DNA of 64,000 bases from Geomonas propionica (GCF_016458235.1 NZ_JAEMHK010000007.1:62001-126000), one strand, 5' to 3'; shown: positions 37,125 to 46,155, counted from the first letter of the stretch. Notes: generated from the letters alone by a model not told the origin. Made by a program: numbers and translations.

Positions 37125-37183
37125 GGGGACTGGCTCCGATAGGTGCCAGTCCCCTTTGAACTGCGATAGGTGCCAGTCCCCTT
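37125..37183. repeat. GGGGAC-type hairpin element, locus 1
   Basis: GGGGACTGGC (37125-37134) pairs with GCCAGTCCCC (37145-37154), a perfect 10-bp stem. The right half, CGATAGGTGCCAGTCCCCTT, is repeated directly at 37164-37183. It lies between ccoS and the tauE-like gene. Confidence 0.8.
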
Positions 37184-37193
37184 CATCTTGGTG

Positions 37194-37472
37194 TTATCGG
37201 TGCGGCACAGCCCTCACCGCCGCCTGCGGTTCTTCGGAATCCGGGAGGCGGTGCGACATGGTGAGTTCGTGCCCATCGGCCACGGGGACGGACGGGGTGG
37301 GGGGAACCTCTGCCCGGGACGGGGGCGGAGGCTCGTCGTCGTCCAGCATCCGGTGCTTGGGGCGCTCCATATCGGTGAATTCGCCTTTTTGTACCCCCCA
37401 CAGGAAGAACAGCCAGCAGCCGCAGCCCAAGAAGAAGGAGAGAACTATCAGTGCACAAAGGGAGTTATTCAT
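37194..37472 (-). CDS. ccoS: CcoS, cbb3-type oxidase maturation protein
   Basis: This 92-residue protein has a single membrane helix (ALIVLSFFLGCGCWLFFLWGV) followed by QKGEFTDMERPKHRMLDDDE, matching the CcoS pattern (F.WAV..GQFDDLE.P...L.D.). A Pro-rich tail is longer than usual. CcoS is needed for cofactor insertion into cbb3 oxidase. Its start overlaps ccoI by 8 bp. Confidence 0.9.
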   Translation of the reverse strand: MNNSLCALIVLSFFLGCGCWLFFLWGVQKGEFTDMERPKHRMLDDDEPPPPSRAEVPPTPSVPVADGHELTMSHRLPDSEEPQAAVRAVPHR

Positions 37473-39885
37473 CCGGAGTCCTCATGAGCCTCAGCGAGTT
37501 GCCGACCACGCATACGGAACTAAGCGCCATGGCGGCCGCGGCGTAGATCGGGGTCAGGCGCCCGGTCATGGCGAGCGGGATACCGATCAGGTTGTAGAGA
37601 AAGGCCCAAACCAGGTTCTGGCGTACCACGGCCATGGTGCGCCGCGCCATCCGGTGCGCCTGCGACAAGCGCTCCAGGTCCGGCTTGGCGAGGACCAGGT
37701 CCGAGGTCTCCAGGGCGATGTCGGTGCCGCCAGCCACGGCGCAGCCGACGTCGGCGGCCGAGAGGGCGGGGGCGTCGTTGATACCATCCCCCACCATGAG
37801 CACGGTGGCGCCGTTGGCCTGCAGCTTCTCAATCTCCCTGGTCTTGTCAGCGGGCGACAGGGAGCCGATGCCCCTGGCCACCCCGGCGCACTTGGCGACC
37901 TTGTCGGTGCACTCCTGGCGGTCCCCGCTTAACAGCAGGGTATCGATCTCCTGGCGCCGGAAGTAGGAGACCATCCCCGGGGCGTCGTCGCGCATCCGGT
38001 CCTTGAAGGTCAGGGTGCCGCAGTAACGCCCGGTCCGGGCCACGCCCACCAGCATTCCCCCCTCCGGCGATTCCAGCTCGGCCGGGATACCCTTCACCCC
38101 CAGGCGTTCCAGGAAGGGTACACTCCCGAGGGCGATCGCCTCGCTCCCCAACCGGCCGGTGACACCCGCGCCGGCCAGTGTGACCAGCTCGGTGCCGGCG
38201 GGGTACTCGATGTCGTGCCGGGCCGCGTAGTCCCGCACCGCCTTGGCGATGGGGTGTAGCGAGCCGCATTCCACCGCGGCGGCCAGCGCCAGCACCTGGC
38301 GCGGCGTAAGGCCCGCGCTCGCTTGGATGTCGACCAGCATGGGAGCGCCGCGGGTGAGGGTGCCCGTCTTGTCGAAGACGGCGATGCTGACCCGGCTAAA
38401 CCGCTCCAGCACGTCCCCGCCCTTGAACACGATGCCGTGCCCCGCGGCGGCCCCGGTGCCGGCCAGGATGGCGGTCGGGGTGGCGAGGCCGAGCGCGCAG
38501 GGACAGGCGATCACCAGCACCGCCAACGCCACCATGAGGCTCGCCCCGAGCGATCGCCCCTGGCTGTAGTGCCAGCAGAATGTGGCCACGGCGAGGGTGA
38601 GCACGGCCGGGACGAAGTAGGCGCTGACCCGGTCGGCGATGGCCTGTATCGGCGCGCGCCGGCTCTGGGCCTCCTCCACCAGGTGGGCCACCCGGGCGAT
38701 GAAGCTGTCCCCGACTTTCCTGAGGCAGTGCACCCGCACCGCGCCGGTCAGGTTGGAACTGCCGGCGATGACCTCGTCTCCCGTCTTTTTCAGCTGCGGC
38801 AGCGGCTCCCCGGTGGCGGCCGATTCATCCACGTCGCTCATCCCCTCCAGGACCGTCCCGTCCACCGGGAAGCGTTCCCCCGGCGCCACCAGGATCAGGT
38901 CCCCCGGGTTCAGCTCGGAGGGGTCCACGCTCTCCAGCTGTTCCCCAACGAAGCGCTGGGCCTGCCCCGAGCAGAGTTCCAAAAGCCTCCCGATCCCGCT
39001 CGAGGCCCGTCTCTTGGCGCCGTTTTCCAGGAGCCTCCCGGCGAGAATCAGGGTAACGATCATGGCGGCGGTCTCGTAGTAGACCTCGCCCCCGACAAAG
39101 GTCGCGTAGACGCTGTAACCGTAGGAGGAGAGGGTGCCGATGGTGATCAAAAGCTCCATGTTGGGAGCGCCGTTCAAGACGCCGCGCCAGGCCCCGGCGA
39201 GGAAGGGCCAGCCGCAGTAGAAGACCACGGGCGTGGTGACCAGGAGCGAGAAGAGTTGCAGGTACGCCTTCATCTGCGGCTCGATCCCCTGGAAATAGCC
39301 GGCGTACAGGGCGAAGGCGTAGGCCATGAGCTGCATGGTGAGGAAGAAGGCGGTGCCGAAACGGACCAGGAGATCCTTGTGCACCCGCTGTCCCGCCTCG
39401 CGCGCGGCGTCCTCGGTGTAGGGGCGCGGCACGTAGCCGATCTGGTCGATGCGGTTGAAGATGGCGGAGGGGGAGATCCGTTCCGGGTCGAAGCGGACCC
39501 GGGCCCGGCCGGTGGCGTAGTTGACCCGCGCATCGAGCACGCCGGGAATGGCGCCGATGATCTTTTCGTTCAGCCAGACGCACGAGGCGCAGCGGATGCC
39601 GTCGATGATGATGTCGATGACGCTCCCCTCGGCCGAGGGGTAGACGAAACGGGACAGGTAGGCGTCGCGGTACTCCCCCTTGAAGGCCTGGGGGATGAGC
39701 CCCGTTTCCTGCCAGTCGCGCCGGCGGTAGTAGTCGGCGAGCCCGGACCCGCTGATGAGGAGATAGGCCCCGTGGCAGCCGTGGCAGCAAAAGGAGAGCA
39801 CCGAGTCCGCGTTGCGCTCCTCGACCAGCATGCCCGGCGGTATGTCACCGCCGCAATGGTAACAGGGTGCCAATACGCCTCTCAA
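37465..39885 (-). CDS. ccoI: CcoI/FixI copper-transporting P-type ATPase
   Basis: This 806-residue protein has an N-terminal Cys-rich cap (CYHCGGDIP, CCHGCHGAYLLI), a heavy-metal domain with GIRCASCVWLNEKI (~96-107), P1B-type membrane helices with the CPC ion site in ACPCALGLATP (~460), the phosphorylation motif DKTGTLT (~500) and GDGINDAPAL. In cbb3 operons CcoI moves copper out of the cytoplasm for the binuclear centre of CcoN. It overlaps ccoH by 4 bp and ccoS by 8 bp. Confidence 0.95.
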   Translation of the reverse strand: MRGVLAPCYHCGGDIPPGMLVEERNADSVLSFCCHGCHGAYLLISGSGLADYYRRRDWQETGLIPQAFKGEYRDAYLSRFVYPSAEGSVIDIIIDGIRCASCVWLNEKIIGAIPGVLDARVNYATGRARVRFDPERISPSAIFNRIDQIGYVPRPYTEDAAREAGQRVHKDLLVRFGTAFFLTMQLMAYAFALYAGYFQGIEPQMKAYLQLFSLLVTTPVVFYCGWPFLAGAWRGVLNGAPNMELLITIGTLSSYGYSVYATFVGGEVYYETAAMIVTLILAGRLLENGAKRRASSGIGRLLELCSGQAQRFVGEQLESVDPSELNPGDLILVAPGERFPVDGTVLEGMSDVDESAATGEPLPQLKKTGDEVIAGSSNLTGAVRVHCLRKVGDSFIARVAHLVEEAQSRRAPIQAIADRVSAYFVPAVLTLAVATFCWHYSQGRSLGASLMVALAVLVIACPCALGLATPTAILAGTGAAAGHGIVFKGGDVLERFSRVSIAVFDKTGTLTRGAPMLVDIQASAGLTPRQVLALAAAVECGSLHPIAKAVRDYAARHDIEYPAGTELVTLAGAGVTGRLGSEAIALGSVPFLERLGVKGIPAELESPEGGMLVGVARTGRYCGTLTFKDRMRDDAPGMVSYFRRQEIDTLLLSGDRQECTDKVAKCAGVARGIGSLSPADKTREIEKLQANGATVLMVGDGINDAPALSAADVGCAVAGGTDIALETSDLVLAKPDLERLSQAHRMARRTMAVVRQNLVWAFLYNLIGIPLAMTGRLTPIYAAAAMALSSVCVVGNSLRLMRTPDE

Positions 39886-40337
39886 TTGAAGAACACCACT
39901 TTCTGGGAGGCGATCGACTCTCCCTTGGTGAAGAGAAGCTCGCCGCGCAGTTCGCCCTGTCCGGATACGGGCCAGGGGGCGACGAAGATGCCGGGAGCGG
40001 TTTCTGCCAGCGTCAGCACCTCTTTCTCGTTGCCGTGCCTGGTCTGGAACGAGAGCTTGCCGCCGGCGACCGGGGCGCCCTTGTCGTCATGCACCCGTAC
40101 CTGCAGGTCGCTGCCGGAGAGCGAGGCCGACATGATCCAGTCCAGTCCGGCATTGTAGGCGCCGTTTCTGGTCTTCGAGTAGTTGAGCCCGTTTTGATAG
40201 TAGTCTGGGTCGGTGACGGCGCTGCCGCGCTCGACGGAGATGAACATGGTGGTCCCCATCCCCAGGAGGAAGGTGGCTATCAGGAGCACGATGGCGATCC
40301 GCCAGCGGCAGGGGAATTTGGTTGATCTTTTTTGCAT
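39882..40337 (-). CDS. ccoH: FixH/CcoH-family protein
   Basis: This 151-residue protein has one N-terminal membrane helix (IAIVLLIATFLLGMGTTMFISV) and the FixH-like periplasmic part DPDYYQNGLNYSKTRN followed by a beta-rich domain. CcoH binds the oxidase during assembly. The second ATG (40335-40337) is preferred because GGAAGG lies just before it; the first in-frame ATG is 15 bases upstream. Confidence 0.9.
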   Translation of the reverse strand: MQKRSTKFPCRWRIAIVLLIATFLLGMGTTMFISVERGSAVTDPDYYQNGLNYSKTRNGAYNAGLDWIMSASLSGSDLQVRVHDDKGAPVAGGKLSFQTRHGNEKEVLTLAETAPGIFVAPWPVSGQGELRGELLFTKGESIASQKVVFFN

Positions 40338-40357
40338 GGTTCCTTCCTTCATCCCTC

Positions 40358-41581
40358 TTATTGCACCGCCACCGGCAGCGGGCTCGCCGCCACTGTTTTC
40401 CCTTCCGACACGAGCCTCAGCTGCACCTGCGTCCCCGGCGGCGGCGCCGCGTTCAGCTTCAGCGCGAATCCGATCTTCTTGTTCTCATTGGCAGCCAGCG
40501 CTATCCCCCGCACCGGGCCGACCAGCTCCACCCGGTACCCCGGCAGCGCCGCCGCCTCCAGCGAGTAGGAGCGCGCCGCGGCGCCGCGGTTTTCCACGAA
40601 GGCAGAGTAGAAGTTCACCAGTGAGCCGTCCGGGAGCCGCTTCACCTCGCCGGTTGCGGAACGCTGCACCTTGAGCGTCGCCTCCTGGCGTGTGGTCACA
40701 CCGAACACCAGCAGCCCCACCAGCAACAGGAGCACGCCCCCCAAAAGAAGCGCCTTCCGGTTCACCGGCCGCGACCCTTCGGCACCCGCCGGCCCGAACG
40801 TGTAATGGATCAGCCCGCCGCGGCCGCGCGGGGCGAAGACGTCACGGCAGGCGTCCAGGCAGCGGCCGCAGTTGATGCACTCAATCTGCAGCCCTTCGCG
40901 GATATCGATCCCCGTGGGGCAGGCCCTGACGCAGGCGCCGCAACGCAGGCAGACTCCCTTCAACGCTGGGTCGAACTCGAGTGTGAGCGTGCCGCGCTCC
41001 ATGGCCATCAGCTGGATGCGCCCGTAGGGGCAGACGCTCTTGCAGAACCGGCGCCGCACGAAGGCGAGGTCGAGGTAGACCACCAGCGCCGTCACCGTCA
41101 GCGAGATCCCCGCCACCGCACCCAGTTGTCCCGCGGCGAGTCTCGCGAAGAACTCCGGCGGCGCGATGAAGTACCAGACCAGGTTGGCCCCCACCAAGGC
41201 GGAGAGGGCCAGGAAACACGACTGCCTGAGCGGAGCGCGCAGCGGCGTGGGCAGTTTTTTGGTACGGCGCTCGATCCAGTCCGCCAGGTCGCCTAGCGTG
41301 GTCTGGGGACAGAGCCAGCCGCACCACACCCTGCCGAAGAGCATGGTCACGAACAAGAAGGCGAAGACCAGGATCAGCACCACGACCAGGAAGAGGTAGA
41401 ACTCCTCGATGCGCAGCTTGGCGCCGAAGAAGAGTAGCGTCCTGGTGCCCGCGTCCAGGCGCAGCAGCGACTCCCCGCCGGGACGGATGAACGGGAGCCC
41501 CAGGATGATGAGAGTGGCGAGCCACTGCACCCCCTTGCGCCAGGGGGCGATGCGCCTGCTCTTTAGCGGTACTTCACTCAA
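40358..41581 (-). CDS. ccoG: CcoG, cbb3 oxidase accessory 4Fe-4S membrane protein
   Basis: This 407-residue protein has several membrane helices, GRVWCGWLCPQTTLGDLADWIE (~86-107), ferredoxin motifs CLRCGACVRACPTGIDIR and CINCGRCLDACRDVF, and a C-terminal immunoglobulin-like FixG domain. CcoG has been shown elsewhere to reduce copper for cbb3 assembly. It overlaps ccoP by 4 bp and sits in the usual ccoGHIS order. Confidence 0.95.
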   Translation of the reverse strand: MSEVPLKSRRIAPWRKGVQWLATLIILGLPFIRPGGESLLRLDAGTRTLLFFGAKLRIEEFYLFLVVVLILVFAFLFVTMLFGRVWCGWLCPQTTLGDLADWIERRTKKLPTPLRAPLRQSCFLALSALVGANLVWYFIAPPEFFARLAAGQLGAVAGISLTVTALVVYLDLAFVRRRFCKSVCPYGRIQLMAMERGTLTLEFDPALKGVCLRCGACVRACPTGIDIREGLQIECINCGRCLDACRDVFAPRGRGGLIHYTFGPAGAEGSRPVNRKALLLGGVLLLLVGLLVFGVTTRQEATLKVQRSATGEVKRLPDGSLVNFYSAFVENRGAAARSYSLEAAALPGYRVELVGPVRGIALAANENKKIGFALKLNAAPPPGTQVQLRLVSEGKTVAASPLPVAVQ

Positions 41582-42069
41582 AACGACAGGACGTACTGTA
41601 CCAGCCCTTGGATCTTGTCGCCGGAAAGCTCGTTCTTGAAGCCCGGCATGCCCCCCGGGCGCCCGTCACTGATGCTCGTGGTCACCTCAGGCGCCGTCTT
41701 GCCGTATTTGTACTGCTTGGCGGTCAGGTTGGGGCCGATCCCACCCTTGCCGTCGGCGCCGTGGCAGGCCGCGCACTTCTCGGCGAACTCCTTCTTCCCT
41801 TCAGCGGCGAGGTCGGTGCTCTTGATTTCCTTGCTGGTCGGGACCGCCTGGGCTGCTTCCCCTTTCTCCTTCTGCACGGCGAGGCGCGCCTCCTTGGCCT
41901 TCTTGATCTGGTCGAACTCCCCGTAGGAGGTCCAGCCGCTGAACAGGTAGTAGGCCATGAAGATAATCCCCCAGGTCCACAGCCCGAAGTACAGGACCCT
42001 GAACACCAGCGGGGAGCTTTTCTCCGCCCGGTACCTGATGCCGTCGTACTCTTTATTTTCGTCGGACAT
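41578..42069 (-). CDS. ccoP: CcoP-like cytochrome c subunit with a single heme motif
   Basis: This 163-residue protein starts MSDENKEYDGIRYRAEKSSP, followed by one membrane helix (VLYFGLWTWGIIFMAYYLF) and one class-I cytochrome c domain with CAACH and a GGMPGF methionine loop. Classical CcoP has two heme motifs, so this is a one-heme form; the missing heme seems to be made up in CcoO, which has two. AGGAGG precedes the ATG at 42069; a longer frame upstream is not needed. Confidence 0.88.
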   Translation of the reverse strand: MSDENKEYDGIRYRAEKSSPLVFRVLYFGLWTWGIIFMAYYLFSGWTSYGEFDQIKKAKEARLAVQKEKGEAAQAVPTSKEIKSTDLAAEGKKEFAEKCAACHGADGKGGIGPNLTAKQYKYGKTAPEVTTSISDGRPGGMPGFKNELSGDKIQGLVQYVLSF

Positions 42070-42088
42070 CGCGTCCTCCTTTTTATTC

Positions 42089-42238
42089 TTAGTTCGGGTA
42101 GTCGTCATCCATCATCCGGAACTTGGGTTCCTCGCCGCGCACCGCGTGCTTTTTGCTGTAGGTGCGCACCACGATGACCACAAAGATCAGGAAGAGGATG
42201 AGGGTCACTCCCAGGTAGTAGATGCTTGCGCTGTCCAT
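42089..42238 (-). CDS. ccoQ: CcoQ small membrane subunit
   Basis: This 49-residue protein, between ccoO and ccoP, starts MDSASIYYLGVTLILFLIFV and has a basic stretch after the single helix (RTYSKKHAV). The position and one-helix layout fit CcoQ, which stabilises cbb3 oxidase. Its start codon lies 1 bp after the ccoO stop. Confidence 0.82.
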   Translation of the reverse strand: MDSASIYYLGVTLILFLIFVVIVVRTYSKKHAVRGEEPKFRMMDDDYPN

Positions 42239-42239
42239 G

Positions 42240-43103
42240 TCAGTGCTTGTGCACGGACTTCAGGTAGGTGACCACCTTCCAGGTCCGCTCCTTGCCCAGC
42301 GTGTCGCCGAAGGCCGGCATGCCGCCCGCGGCGATGCCGCTGTAGACCGAGGCGAACACCTTGGCGTCGGGTTGGTCCATGTCGCGCAGGTCCGGCCCCA
42401 CCTCGCCCTTCAGTTCGATGCCGTGGCACTGGGCGCAGTGCTCGGCGTAGAGCTTTTGTCCCTCGGGGAGCACGCTCATGTTGTCTTGGAACGGGTTCTT
42501 CATCTCGCCCAGCACCTCGGTCTTGCCGGTCTTTCTCCAGGGGATGTCGTTGCCCACCTTCTGCATGTAGGCGATGATGGCGTCCATCTCGCTCTTGCCC
42601 TGCAGCGCCTGGATGTCGGCGGGGGTGTAGGGGAACTTGAGCGCCTTCATCTTCTTCTCCGAGAGGCTCGTGTCGAGCGGCCGGTTCAGGAAGTCGTAGG
42701 CGGGCATGTTGGAGCGCGGCACCATGGAGCGCGGGTCCTTCATGTGCTTCACGTGCCAGGCGTCCGGGTACTTGCCGCCGATCCTCGCCAGGTCCGGGCC
42801 GTTTCTGCGCGAGCCCCAGAGAAAAGGCTGGTCGTAGACAAACTCGCCGCTCTTTGAGTACTCGCCGTAGCGCTCGGTGTCTGAGAGGAGCGGACGTACC
42901 GTCTGGGTATGACAGTTGTTACACCCCTCGCGGATGTAGATGTCACGTCCTTCCAACTGCAGCGGGGTGTAGGGCTTCACCGAGGCGATGGCGAGCTTCG
43001 GGTCGTTGATCCACCGGAAGGGGAGCACCATGGTGATGATGGTGCCGACCAGGATGGTGGCGGTGGCCAGGAGCAGGAATATGATCGGTTTCTTCTCTAT
43101 CAT
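42240..43103 (-). CDS. ccoO: CcoO fused to a second cytochrome c domain
   Basis: This 287-residue protein has an N-terminal membrane helix (IIFLLLATATILVGTIITMVL) and the CcoO core with heme motif CNNCH (IREGCNNCHTQTVRPL), then a second cytochrome c domain with CAQCH (~224) and a GGMPAFGD methionine loop. Normal CcoO is mono-heme and ~200-240 residues; this one carries an extra domain that in other bacteria belongs to CcoP. It is 12 bp from ccoN. Confidence 0.92.
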   Translation of the reverse strand: MIEKKPIIFLLLATATILVGTIITMVLPFRWINDPKLAIASVKPYTPLQLEGRDIYIREGCNNCHTQTVRPLLSDTERYGEYSKSGEFVYDQPFLWGSRRNGPDLARIGGKYPDAWHVKHMKDPRSMVPRSNMPAYDFLNRPLDTSLSEKKMKALKFPYTPADIQALQGKSEMDAIIAYMQKVGNDIPWRKTGKTEVLGEMKNPFQDNMSVLPEGQKLYAEHCAQCHGIELKGEVGPDLRDMDQPDAKVFASVYSGIAAGGMPAFGDTLGKERTWKVVTYLKSVHKH

Positions 43104-43115
43104 GGCGTCTCCTCC

Positions 43116-44519
43116 CTAGGCTCTTTGCGCCACGGCCTGGGTCTTGGCGCCGGCGATGGTCTGGTAGATGTTGTAGAGGAAGACGAGGAGCCCGGCGAGG
43201 TAGATCACGCCGCCCACGGCCCGCATGTGCCAGTACGGGTAGAGTTCCACCATGGTTTCAATGAAGCTGTAGTGGAGGCTCCCGTCCGGGTTGGTGGCGT
43301 TCAGCATCGCCGCCTGCTGCACCCCCGCGATCCACATGGTGATGGAGAAGATGAGCTGACCAGTCAAAACCAGCCAGAAGTGCACGTTGGCGAGGCCTAT
43401 GCTGTAGATCTCGGAGTGGTAGAGCCTCGGTATGGTGTAGTAGATGGCGGCGAAGAGGACCAGGGAGACCCAGCCGAGCGTCCCCATGTGCACGTGCCCC
43501 GGCACCCAGTCGGTGAAGTGGATGAAGGCGGAGAAGGTGCGGATCGACTGCGACGGCCCCTGCAGCGTCTGTAGGCCATAGAAGGTGATGCCGAAGATCA
43601 GGAACTTGACCAGGTAGTTCTCGCGCATCTGGTGCCACTGCCCGTTCATCGAGAAGTAGCCGTTGAAGACCGCGGCCCAGGAGGGGGCGATCAGCATGAC
43701 CGAGAAGCCCATGGCGAGCGTCTGCACCCAGTCCGGCACCGGTGCCCACAAGAGGTGGTGCGCCCCGGTCCAGAGGTACATGAAGATGAGGCTCCAGAAG
43801 GCGATCACCCCCATCCGGTGGCTGTAGATGGGGACGCCCGTCGCCTTGGGGAGGAAGTAGTAGAAGATGGCCAAAGGAGGCGTGGTAAGCACCATCGCCA
43901 CCGCGTTGTGTCCGTACCACCACTGCACGTTGGCATCGTTGGCGCCGGCGTAGGCCGAGTAGGACTTGGTGAGCGAGACGGGGATGGCGGCGTTGTTGAC
44001 CAGGTAGAGCACCGCGACGCCGACCAGTGTGGCCAGGATGTACCAGAGCGAGATGTACATCTGCTCCTCGCGCCGTTTCACGATAGTCATAACGATGTTC
44101 ACCGCGAAGATGACCCAGAGCACCACGACGAGGCTCGCCACCGGCCATTCCAGCTCGGCGTACTCCTTGGAGCGGTTCATCCCCATGGCCAGCGTCACTG
44201 CGGCGAGCGCAATGACGATGTTGAAGAGCCAGAGTTGCGCCTTGGCGAGTCCCGGGCTCCACAGGCTCGTTCGGGTCAGGCGCTGGGTGATGTAGATGAA
44301 GAAGGCCATGAAGCTGCCGATGCCCCAGCCGAAGATGCCGGCGTTGGTGTGGATCGGGCGCAGGCGGCCGTAGGTGAGGTAGGGGGGGAAGTTAAGCTGC
44401 GGGAAGGCGATTTGGAATGAGATGAAGACGCCGACCAGAACGGCTACCAGTCCCCATACCATGCTCCAGATCACAAACCCTTTGACGATGTCGTCAGCGT
44501 ACCCTTCCTGTTGGTTCAT
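43116..44519 (-). CDS. ccoN: CcoN, catalytic subunit of cbb3-type cytochrome c oxidase
   Basis: This 467-residue protein has about 12 membrane helices and the conserved His-bearing motifs of CcoN: RPIHTNAGIFGWG, VQWWYGHNAVAMVL, WTGAHHLLW and WVPGHVHMGTLGW. It reduces O2 to water with high affinity while pumping protons. It starts the operon ccoNOQPGHIS. An AGGAGGA ribosome-binding site precedes the ATG. For an organism of this type the oxidase is likely for low-oxygen respiration or oxygen removal. Confidence 0.95.
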   Translation of the reverse strand: MNQQEGYADDIVKGFVIWSMVWGLVAVLVGVFISFQIAFPQLNFPPYLTYGRLRPIHTNAGIFGWGIGSFMAFFIYITQRLTRTSLWSPGLAKAQLWLFNIVIALAAVTLAMGMNRSKEYAELEWPVASLVVVLWVIFAVNIVMTIVKRREEQMYISLWYILATLVGVAVLYLVNNAAIPVSLTKSYSAYAGANDANVQWWYGHNAVAMVLTTPPLAIFYYFLPKATGVPIYSHRMGVIAFWSLIFMYLWTGAHHLLWAPVPDWVQTLAMGFSVMLIAPSWAAVFNGYFSMNGQWHQMRENYLVKFLIFGITFYGLQTLQGPSQSIRTFSAFIHFTDWVPGHVHMGTLGWVSLVLFAAIYYTIPRLYHSEIYSIGLANVHFWLVLTGQLIFSITMWIAGVQQAAMLNATNPDGSLHYSFIETMVELYPYWHMRAVGGVIYLAGLLVFLYNIYQTIAGAKTQAVAQRA

Positions 44520-44824
44520 GCCGTCCTCCTGGAGATGAATGGATCAATGCAGGCAACATGTGAACGACCGGGATGTCGAGCCGACACCCGTCGTTTAGTC
44601 GCCGCGAGCTTATGTCATAAATGTTGGAACTGTCGTGATTTTGTCTGATGGATGGAGCGTCTTGCCGGAGTAACGTCCAATGATCCTGCAATAACAAAGT
44701 GTTAGTTTAAGTTGTAATCGCCGTTTAGCAAGCGCTCCCCCTGTATACGCCTTCATTTTGGTTGTCCTGAATTCTGTTGAACCATAGGCTATGTTGCCCC
44801 CGACCGCTGAAGTTGAACTAAGGT

Positions 44825-44859
44825 CCCCCCTTTGCGAAAGGGGGGACAGGGGGGATTTG
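44825..44859. repeat. Interspersed CCCCCCTTTGCGAA element, copy 2
   Basis: The copy runs CCCCCCTTTGCGAAAGGGGG and continues to GGATTTG; it matches 13011-13045 along 35 nt except for shifts in T/A run length. Confidence 0.75.
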
Positions 44860-45002
44860 CTTCTTGTCCACATCCCATCCCCCTCTTTTGTCTGCAGAAA
44901 CCTCAACAGATGCCGATACGCACAGTATCAGGATGCCTCGTTTGACAGAAGCGAGTCGCCTTATCCCTGTTCATCGGCCCGAAGAGTGGGGTGGTAGCAG
45001 AA

Positions 45003-45108
45003 GGGACTGGCTCCGCTAGGTGCCTGTCCCGCTAGCGGAACGCTCCATTCCGCAATGCCACCGTACCCAAACCCTAAGGGGACAGGCACCTGGCGGAGCC
45101 AGTCCCCT
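45003..45108. repeat. GGGGAC-type hairpin pair, locus 2
   Basis: Two inverted copies of the same ~30-nt hairpin. The first has GGGACTGGC (45003-45011) and GCCTGTCCC (45022-45030); the second has AGGGGACAGGC (45077-45087) and GCCAGTCCCCT (45098-45108). The copies are near-identical when one is reverse complemented. Confidence 0.82.
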
Positions 45109-45158
45109 CATTTGGTTAAGGGCGCGAAAGATTGGGTGATCGGGCCCGGAGGAGTCAT

Positions 45159-45815
45159 ATGAGCGAAGTTATCTACTACTGTGCGGCGGGCGTGACCCTG
45201 CTTGTTGTCTGGCTGGGGGCCACCTATTGGGCCGTCAACTTCTTCATCAGGCAGGTGACCCAGCAGAGCTGCCAGGATTTCCGGGTGCGGATGAGAAACG
45301 AGACGGAGCGGGCCCTGAAGCTGTTCCGGGAAGGGCTGTGTGAGCAGATCGTCCAGCAGGAGAACAAGTCCGACGCGCTGGCGCGGCTCTACGCCACCCT
45401 GATCGATCAGTTGCGGCTGGGGAGGGAGTTCCTGGGCTCGCTGGGTGAGGGAGAGCGCGCCCAGGCGGAGAAACAGCTAAGGACCATCAGGGGGACCGGC
45501 GAACACTTCTCGGATACCTTCCAGAAACAGGGGCTCTTCTTCTCGGAGGAATTCATCAGGACGGTGAAGGATATGCTGACCCAGCAGAAAACGGGGCAGG
45601 AACGGCTTGAGGAACTGCTGCGCCGGGTGCAGAGGGAGCCGCAGAACCCGCTCGCCGTAGATGACCTGAAAAAGGAATGGGGGCAGTTCGAGGACCTGTT
45701 GAACAAGCTCATGGACTACGTGCGCAACGAGTTCCGCAGGCGCAATCCCGTAAGCGGCATGATGATGAAGTGGCTCAACGAAGGTCCGGCCCCCGGCGAA
45801 AAACAGGGGAGCTAG
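45159..45815 (+). CDS. Membrane-anchored coiled-coil protein of unknown function
   Basis: This 218-residue protein has one N-terminal membrane helix (YYCAAGVTLLVVWLGATYWAVNFFI, ~5-29) and then ~180 residues of charged helical sequence likely to form coiled coils (RMRNETERALKLFREG, QRLEELLRRVQRE). I recognise no family. GGAGGAGT precedes the ATG at 45159; the upstream frame extension starts within intergenic DNA and is not used. It lies between the cbb3 promoter region and the convergent zinc-ribbon gene. Confidence 0.72.
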   Translation: MSEVIYYCAAGVTLLVVWLGATYWAVNFFIRQVTQQSCQDFRVRMRNETERALKLFREGLCEQIVQQENKSDALARLYATLIDQLRLGREFLGSLGEGERAQAEKQLRTIRGTGEHFSDTFQKQGLFFSEEFIRTVKDMLTQQKTGQERLEELLRRVQREPQNPLAVDDLKKEWGQFEDLLNKLMDYVRNEFRRRNPVSGMMMKWLNEGPAPGEKQGS

Positions 45816-45820
45816 CTCTC

Positions 45821-45988
45821 CTACTTGTCCAGAGGCTCCGGCTTGCAGAGGTGCTCCTCTTTCTTCGCCGCGCGTCCGCATTTCTTGCAAACGTAGCGCG
45901 GCTCCGCGACGATCTTCTTAAGCTCCTTCAGGTTGTCCTTTATCTCGTCCTTGTCCCACTTGCAGAGCGTCTTGTTGTCCTTGCCCAT
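45821..45988 (-). CDS. Small Cys-rich (zinc-ribbon-like) protein
   Basis: This 55-residue protein has a CKKCGRAAKKEEHLC knuckle and an earlier LCKW, giving four Cys that could hold zinc or iron. AGGAG lies upstream of the ATG at 45988; a longer frame upstream runs into the promoter region of hcp. It is divergent from the hcp gene, 167 bp away, so it might share its control region. The function is unknown. Confidence 0.75.
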   Translation of the reverse strand: MGKDNKTLCKWDKDEIKDNLKELKKIVAEPRYVCKKCGRAAKKEEHLCKPEPLDK

Positions 45989-46003
45989 ATCACTCACTCC
46001 TGT

Positions 46004-46017
46004 GTTATTCAGATCAA
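46004..46017. promoter_or_regulatory. Weak FNR/CRP-family half-site upstream of hcp
   Basis: GTTAT-TCAG-ATCAA matches the TTGAT-N4-ATCAA consensus at 7-8 of 10 positions. It lies ~140 bp upstream of the hcp start, between hcp and the divergent 55-aa gene. This is weak on its own. Confidence 0.3.
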
Positions 46018-46155
46018 GTCTCTGTTTTAGGATTTGTATTAACATGATTTAATTCAATTTTAAGGTAAGCCTCTATTGAAATGGAAATCTTTCCAGATAT
46101 AGTAAATCAGTTTTCGAAATTTCCTAGTGAGTTCAATAGAAAAGGGGGAATCAAT

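Larger units (their letters stand above)
44520..45158. other. Gene-free stretch upstream of the cbb3 operon
   Basis: This 639-bp region should contain the ccoN promoter on the minus strand. It holds a CCCCCCTTTGCGAA repeat (44825-44859) and a pair of GGGGAC hairpins (45003-45108). A weak dyad GGGATGTCG/CGACACCC lies around 44569-44588. I see no FNR site of good quality here and no convincing small gene. Confidence 0.6.

Noticed and set aside
44520-44620. FNR-type operator searched for before ccoN
   Set aside because: GATCAA-like half-sites occur (around 44537) but the second half does not match; I would not call a site.
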